From the NCBI GenBank assembly GCA_050698355.1, contig JBOHBN010000354.1, forward strand, positions 1 to 54,041: a DNA stretch of 54,041 bases, given 5' to 3'. How positions within the stretch are numbered: the first letter of the stretch is position 1; each line of letters begins with the position of its first letter. Position numbers and translations under genes: made by a program. The notes under the pieces are model-generated. The model was not told where the DNA came from, did no database searches, and worked only from the letters and a program-made list of their open reading frames with translations. Shown here piece by piece: positions 49,371-54,041 of this stretch. The stretch is from JBOHBN01 sp050698355. GTDB taxonomy: Bacteria; Actinomycetota; Actinomycetes; Streptosporangiales; WHST01.

Positions 49371-50756
49371 GTGGACGTACTCGACCTCGCCAGGTGGCAG
49401 TTCGGCCTTACGACCGTGTACCACTTCCTTTTCGTCCCGCTCTCCATGGGCCTGTCGGCGTTCGTCGCCGGAATGCACACCGCGTGGGTGCGCACCGGTG
49501 CGGACCGCTACCGCAGGCTCACCCGCTTCTACGGCAAGCTCCTGATCGTCAACTTCGTCCTCGGGGTCGTCACCGGGCTCGTGCAGGAGTTCCAGTTCGG
49601 CATGAACTGGAGCGCGTTCTCGCGCTTCGTCGGTGACATCTTCGGCACGCCACTGGCACTGGAGGCGCTGCTGGCGTTCTTCCTGGAGTCGACGTTCCTG
49701 GGGCTGTGGGTGTTCGGCTGGGACAAGCTGCCAAGGCGGCTGCACCTGGCCTGCATCTGGATCGTCGCGATGGGGACGCAGCTGTCCGCGTACGTGATTC
49801 TCGCCGCGAACTCGTGGATGCAGCACCCGGTCGGTTACCGCATCGACCCCGAGACCGGGCGCGCGCGGCTGACCGACTTCGTCGCCGTGCTCACCAACGA
49901 CGTGACGGTCGTCGCATACGCGCATGTCCTGGCAGCGAGTTTCATCACCGCCGGTGCGCTCGTCGCCGGCGTCGCGTTCTGGCACCTGGGGCGCGGCAAC
50001 GAGACGCACGTGTTCCGAACCGCGGCGAAGGTCGCCTGCGTCGTCGTCCTCGTCGCCGGGGTGGCCGCAGTGGGCACGGGAGACCAGCAGCAGCGACTTC
50101 TCGGCCAGGAACAGCCGATGAAAACCGCCGCGGCCGAGGCCCTGTACGACACGTCTGGCCCCGCGTCGTTCAGCCTTGTCAAGATCGGCTCGTTCGACGT
50201 CCGCGTCCCGAATCTGCTTTCGCTGCTCGAGACGGGGACGCTCGACGGCCGTGTCGAGGGCATGAACGACATCCAGCGCCAGTACGAGCAGGCGTACGGG
50301 CCCGGCGACTACCTGCCGAACGTGCCGACGACGTACTGGAACTTCCGGCTGATGATCGGGTTCGGCCTGCTGGCGGTCGGCGTATCCCTGGGCGGCTTGC
50401 TGCTGTTGCGCCGGATGCGCAGGCGCGGTGTCCTGCCGCGCGGCCGGTGGGTCGCGCGCGCGGCTCTCGCGTTGCCGTTGCTGCCGTTGCTCGCGAACAG
50501 CGCGGGCTGGATCTTCACCGAGACGGGGCGGCAGCCGTGGTTGGCGTTCGGCCTGTTTCGTACGGCCGACGGCGTATCGCCGGGCAGCACGGTGACGACG
50601 CTCGCCATCTCGATCGCCGCGTTCGCTCTGCTGTACGGCGCGCTCGCTGTGGTCGAGATCGGCCTGCTCGCCCGCATCGCGAAGCACGGGACCGAGGACG
50701 AGCCGGCGGCGGTGCCCGAGCCGGACACCGCCGCGCCGCTGACGCTCGCTTACTAG
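49371..50756 (+). CDS. cydA: Cytochrome bd ubiquinol/menaquinol oxidase subunit I
   Basis: A 461-residue membrane protein from GTG 49371, with AGGAGGG upstream. Haem ligands are visible: the N-terminal histidine in TVYHFLFVPLSMG, the second in AYAHVLAASFITAG, and the conserved quinol region FTETGRQPW. The Q-loop is of the short type common in actinobacteria. It reduces O2 to water with electrons from menaquinol without pumping protons, giving high-affinity, inhibitor-resistant respiration. First gene of cydABDC. Confidence 0.95.
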   Translation: MDVLDLARWQFGLTTVYHFLFVPLSMGLSAFVAGMHTAWVRTGADRYRRLTRFYGKLLIVNFVLGVVTGLVQEFQFGMNWSAFSRFVGDIFGTPLALEALLAFFLESTFLGLWVFGWDKLPRRLHLACIWIVAMGTQLSAYVILAANSWMQHPVGYRIDPETGRARLTDFVAVLTNDVTVVAYAHVLAASFITAGALVAGVAFWHLGRGNETHVFRTAAKVACVVVLVAGVAAVGTGDQQQRLLGQEQPMKTAAAEALYDTSGPASFSLVKIGSFDVRVPNLLSLLETGTLDGRVEGMNDIQRQYEQAYGPGDYLPNVPTTYWNFRLMIGFGLLAVGVSLGGLLLLRRMRRRGVLPRGRWVARAALALPLLPLLANSAGWIFTETGRQPWLAFGLFRTADGVSPGSTVTTLAISIAAFALLYGALAVVEIGLLARIAKHGTEDEPAAVPEPDTAAPLTLAY

Positions 50757-50772
50757 GGAGAGGAGCCACCTC

Positions 50773-51759
50773 ATGGAGCTGACCACGGTCTGGTTCGTCG
50801 TCGTGGCGTTCTTCTGGACCGGTTACCTGGTGCTGGAGGGTTTCGACTTCGGCGTCGGCATGCTGGCGCCCGCGGTCTCGCGTACCGATGCTGAACGCGG
50901 CACGGCGCTGCAGACCATCGGGCCGGTCTGGGACGGCAACGAGGTCTGGATGGTCGTCGCGGTCGGCGCGACGTTCGCCGCCTTCCCGCTGTGGTACGCG
51001 TCGTTGCTGAGCGCGCTGTACCTGCCGTTCCTGTTCCTGCTGCTGGCCTTGATCGTGCGGGGCGTGGCGCTGGAGTTCCGCGGCAAGCGGGACGACGCGC
51101 GCTGGCGGCGCCGGTGGGGACGGGCACTCGTCGTCGGTTCGGTGTTGCCCGCGCTCGTCTGGGGCGCGGTGCTCGCGACCCTGGTCGCCGGCCTACCGGT
51201 CGACGCGCATGGCGACTACACCGGTTCGGCATTCGCGGTGTTCGGGCCGGCCGGCGCGCTCGGCGCGGTCGCCGTGCTCGCGCTCTGCCTGCTGCACGGC
51301 GCGGTGTTCCTCGCGCTACGCAGCGGCGAACCGTTGCGTACGCGCGCATCGACGCTGGCGCGGCGGTTCTGGCCGCTCGCGCTGCTGGCCGTCGCGGCGT
51401 TCCTGGTGTGGGCGCAGTACATGCGCGGTGACGCGGTCACCCTCGCGACGGCGGCCGCGGCGCTGCTCGCGCTCGTCGGTGCGCTCGCCGCGCTGGCACA
51501 CGGCCGCGAGGGATGGGCGTTCGCCGGTACGGCCGGCGCGATCGCGCTGACGGTCGTGACCGTCTTCGTCGCGCTGTACCCCGACGTGCTGCCCTCCACG
51601 GTCGACCCGCGGTGGTCACTCACCGTGCAGGGTGCGGCGGCCAGCCCGTACGCGCTGGGCACGATGAGCGTGGTCGCCGCGGTCTTCGCGCCGCTGGTGC
51701 TGCTGTACCAGGCGTGGAGCTACTGGGTGTTCCGCAAGCGGGTGCTGGTGCCCGGATGA
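50773..51759 (+). CDS. cydB: Cytochrome bd oxidase subunit II
   Basis: A 328-residue subunit with about eight membrane segments: FVVVAFFWTGYLVLEGFDFG, IGPVWDGNEVWMVVAVGATF, then FPLWYASLLSALYLPFLFLL and LRGVALEFRGKRDD-like loop (RGVALEFRGK). ATG 50773 has GGAGAGGAG upstream, 16 bases after cydA. It stabilises the haem core of CydA. ATGA overlap with cydD. Confidence 0.94.
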   Translation: MELTTVWFVVVAFFWTGYLVLEGFDFGVGMLAPAVSRTDAERGTALQTIGPVWDGNEVWMVVAVGATFAAFPLWYASLLSALYLPFLFLLLALIVRGVALEFRGKRDDARWRRRWGRALVVGSVLPALVWGAVLATLVAGLPVDAHGDYTGSAFAVFGPAGALGAVAVLALCLLHGAVFLALRSGEPLRTRASTLARRFWPLALLAVAAFLVWAQYMRGDAVTLATAAAALLALVGALAALAHGREGWAFAGTAGAIALTVVTVFVALYPDVLPSTVDPRWSLTVQGAAASPYALGTMSVVAAVFAPLVLLYQAWSYWVFRKRVLVPG

Positions 51760-53393
51760 GAGCCCTGGACCCGCGGCTGCTGCGGCACGCGCGGTCGACC
51801 GCCTGGTACCTCGCGACGTGCGGCGGGGTCGGCACCGCGACGGCGGTGCTGCTGCTCGTCCAGGCCGGCCTGCTGGCGGACGCGATCAGCCGTGCGTTCA
51901 TCGATGCTGCGGGGCTCGGCGCGCTGCGGGGCACGCTGCTCGCTCTCGCGGCGGTCGTCGTGGCGCGTGGCATCCTGCTGTGGGTCCAGGAGGTCGCGGC
52001 GCAGCGGGCGGCCGCACGGGTGAAGTCGGAGCTGCGCAGTCGAGTCCTGGCGCGGGTGGTGGTGCTCGGCCCCGCCTGGCTGACCGGTGTGCGCAGCGGT
52101 CAGCTGACGACGCTCACCACGCGCGGGCTGGACGCGCTGGACGCATACTTCGCGCGGTACCTGCCGCAGCTCGTGCTCGCGGTGACCGTGCCCGTGCTCG
52201 TGCTCGCGCGGCTGGCAGGCGCCGACCTCGTCAGCGCAGCGATCGTGGCGGTGACCCTCCCGCTCATACCGGTGTTCATGGCACTCGTCGGCATGGCGAC
52301 GCAGGACAGCGCGCGGCGACGGTGGCGGTCCCTCGCTGTGCTCGCGCACCACTTCGCCGACGTCGTCGCCGGCCTGCCAACCCTGCAGATCTTCGGGCGG
52401 GCGAAGGGCCAGGCCGAGGGCGTGCGTCGGGTGACGTCCGCGTACCGGCGGGAGTCGCTCGGATCGTTGCGGATCGCGTTCCTCTCCGGGCTCGTGCTCG
52501 AGCTCATCAGCACCGTCGCCATGGCGCTCGTCGCGGTAGGCGTCGGCGTGCGACTCGTGGACGGCAGCATGGACCTCGGCACCGGACTGCTGGTGCTACT
52601 GCTCGCGCCCGAGGCGTACCTGCCGCTGCGCCAGGTGGGCACACACTTCCATGCCAGCGCCGACGGGCTCGCCGCCGCGGAGGAAGCCTTCGCGGTGCTG
52701 GAGGCACCGTTGCCGAAGGCGGGAACGGACACCCACGTGCCCGACCTGCGCGCGAACGCCCTGGCCGTACGCGACGTGACCGTCCACTACCCCGACCGTG
52801 CCGGCCCGGCGGTCGACGGCGCGAGCTTCACGGTCGTGCCAGGGGAGCTCGCCGCGCTGACCGGACCGAGCGGGTGTGGCAAGTCGACGCTGCTCGCCGT
52901 GCTGCTCGGGTTCGTCACGCCGGACGAGGGCCGCGTGCTCGTCGGCGACGTGGAGGTGAGCGAGCTCGACCCGGACGTCTGGCGGCAGTCGGTCGCATGG
53001 GTGCCGCAGCACCCGTACCTGCTCCCCGGGACGGTTGCCGACAATGTGCGCCTCGGCGCTCCGGACGCGTCTGACGTCGCGGTCCGCGCTGCGCTGCGTA
53101 CTGCAGGTGCGGCGGGGCTGGATTCCGGGACCCGCGTGGGGGAGGCGGGCAATGGGCTGTCCGCCGGGCAGCAGCGCCGGGTCGCGCTCGCCCGCGCGCT
53201 GGTACGCCCGGCTCCGTTGCTGCTGCTCGACGAGCCGACGGCCGGGCTGGACGCGGACACCGAGGCCGAGGTGCTGCGTGGCCTGCGGGGCTCCGGACGT
53301 ACCGTGCTCGCCGTCGCGCACCGCCCCGCCGTGCTCGCCGCGGTGGACCGGGTGGTGCGGCTCGACGAGCAGGCGATGGCGGTGGCGTCGTGA
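51756..53393 (+). CDS. cydD: ABC exporter subunit CydD (cytochrome bd assembly)
   Basis: A 545-residue fused membrane/ATPase half-transporter from ATG 51756 (ATGA overlap). The membrane domain has six segments, with GIRLVDGSMDLGTGLLVLLL-like helices (RLVDGSMDLGTGLLVLLLAP) and AYLPLRQVGTHFHASADGLA. The ATPase has Walker A GPSGCGKST, signature LSAGQQRRV, Walker B LLLLDEPTAGLD. With CydC it exports glutathione-, cysteine- or haem-linked reductants needed to assemble cytochrome bd. Confidence 0.93.
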   Translation: MRALDPRLLRHARSTAWYLATCGGVGTATAVLLLVQAGLLADAISRAFIDAAGLGALRGTLLALAAVVVARGILLWVQEVAAQRAAARVKSELRSRVLARVVVLGPAWLTGVRSGQLTTLTTRGLDALDAYFARYLPQLVLAVTVPVLVLARLAGADLVSAAIVAVTLPLIPVFMALVGMATQDSARRRWRSLAVLAHHFADVVAGLPTLQIFGRAKGQAEGVRRVTSAYRRESLGSLRIAFLSGLVLELISTVAMALVAVGVGVRLVDGSMDLGTGLLVLLLAPEAYLPLRQVGTHFHASADGLAAAEEAFAVLEAPLPKAGTDTHVPDLRANALAVRDVTVHYPDRAGPAVDGASFTVVPGELAALTGPSGCGKSTLLAVLLGFVTPDEGRVLVGDVEVSELDPDVWRQSVAWVPQHPYLLPGTVADNVRLGAPDASDVAVRAALRTAGAAGLDSGTRVGEAGNGLSAGQQRRVALARALVRPAPLLLLDEPTAGLDADTEAEVLRGLRGSGRTVLAVAHRPAVLAAVDRVVRLDEQAMAVAS

Positions 53394-54041
53394 GCGTCTG
53401 GGCATTCTTACGACCGGATCGCTCCTCGGCGGTGCGGCTCGGCGTCGCGTTGCTCGCCGGGTGCGCGGCTGCCGGCAGCGGAATCGCGTTGCTCGCGACG
53501 TCCGGCTGGCTGATCTCGCGTGCCGCGCAGCATCCGCCGGTGCTCGCGCTCATGGTTGCGATCGTGGGCGTGCGGGCGTTCGGGCTCGGACGCAGTGTCC
53601 TGCGGTACGTCGAGCGCCTCGTCGGGCACGACGCCGCGTTCCGCGTGCTGGGGCGGCTGCGTGGTCTGGTGTATGCGCGCCTCGCGCGCCTCGGCCCGGT
53701 CGGGTTGGCGCGGTACCGGTCCGGTGACCTCGGCGCGCGGCTGGTCGAAGACGTCGATGCGGTGGTCGACCTGCTGTTGCGCGCGGTGCTGCCGCTGCTG
53801 CTTTCCGTCCTCGTCGCCGGTGGCGCATGCGTCGTCGTCGGGGTGCTGCTGCCGAGCGCCGGTCTAGTGCTCGCCGTAGCCGTCTTTCTCGTGCTGGTGT
53901 CCGTACCGCTTGTCGGTGCGTACCGCGCCCACCGCTCGGCCGGGGCGAGTGCGTCGCTGCGCGGCGGTCTGGCGACGGCGACGACCGAGCTGCTGCACGG
54001 GCTGCCCGACCTGGTCGCCGCGGGTGCGGCGGGTTCGGCGC
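53390..54041 (+). CDS. cydC: ABC exporter subunit CydC, 3' end missing
   Basis: From GTG 53390 (GTGA overlap with cydD) the frame stays open to the window end, about 217 codons of an expected 550 or so. The membrane domain is recognised by ALLATSGWLISRAAQHPPVL, VRAFGLGRSVLRYVERLVGH, LARYRSGDLGARLVEDVDAV. The ATPase domain lies outside the window. It pairs with CydD. Confidence 0.92.
   Translation, partial: MSVWAFLRPDRSSAVRLGVALLAGCAAAGSGIALLATSGWLISRAAQHPPVLALMVAIVGVRAFGLGRSVLRYVERLVGHDAAFRVLGRLRGLVYARLARLGPVGLARYRSGDLGARLVEDVDAVVDLLLRAVLPLLLSVLVAGGACVVVGVLLPSAGLVLAVAVFLVLVSVPLVGAYRAHRSAGASASLRGGLATATTELLHGLPDLVAAGAAGSA

Noticed and set aside
1..54041. Frequent CGTACG hexamers as a dispersed repeat
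   Set aside because: They follow codon use (CGT-ACG, GCG-TAC-G and similar) inside genes and are not clustered or phased.
1..54041. tRNA, rRNA or CRISPR arrays
   Set aside because: No cloverleaf with CCA-end context, no rRNA-like conserved segments and no regularly spaced repeats were seen by eye; a covariance search was not possible.

Overview
The window is about 54 kb of chromosomal DNA from a high-GC actinobacterium. The evidence is the strong G/C third-position bias, frequent GTG and a few TTG starts, many 4-base start/stop overlaps, and typical actinobacterial families: an Rv2578c-type radical SAM protein, WYL, IclR and GntR regulators, BlaI with an M56 peptidase, a fused PcaDC, and cydABDC. 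I cannot name the genus. No rRNA, tRNA or CRISPR array was found.

Bases 1-4839 hold the end of a WYL regulator, an internally deleted Tn3-family transposase, a VapBC toxin-antitoxin pair with a near-leaderless promoter and operator, a siderophore-interacting flavoprotein with a possible iron box, and a radical SAM gene carrying a 185-residue mini-intein. The intein sits exactly at the third cysteine of the CxxxCxxC cluster motif.

Bases 4840 to about 11233 are an accessory island with lower apparent GC. It holds a GmrSD/SspE-like DUF262-DUF1524 nuclease flanked by two fragments of the same kind of DDE transposase, a GntR/UTRA regulator with three copies of a CTTGG-N4-CCAAG operator, a translationally coupled periplasmic-binding-protein fold that lacks a signal peptide, and the corpse of a type ISP restriction-modification gene.

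Bases 11459-18614 hold a creatinase-like M24 enzyme, an enolase-superfamily enzyme and a complete branched-chain-type ABC importer (livHMGFK). Bases 18632-34478 form a two-armed aromatic catabolism locus. The minus arm encodes a NitT/TauT-type importer with two similar binding proteins, a benzoylformate-decarboxylase-like enzyme, an ACMSD-like amidohydrolase, an MFS transporter and PobA. The plus arm encodes pcaIJ, pcaHG, pcaB, pcaDC and an IclR regulator. PobA makes protocatechuate and the pca genes carry it through ring cleavage to 3-oxoadipyl-CoA; no thiolase was seen.

Bases 34564-45227 are mixed housekeeping and accessory genes: Ada-AlkA, truncated haemoglobin, OsmC, MscS, a YtrA-type GntR with a membrane protein, hyuAB hydantoinase with a divergent GntR, and an unusual P-loop/SRPBCC fusion. 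Bases 45512-54041 hold an M56 peptidase and BlaI repressor, a penicillin-acylase-family protein, and cydABDC with cydC cut by the window end. TAC(g/t)AC-N5-GT(c/a)GTA sites lie just upstream of blaI and, in tandem, between the acylase gene and cydA. This suggests one BlaI regulon covering all three. Two related hairpin repeats, at 12.6 kb and 37.0 kb, show compensatory stem changes.
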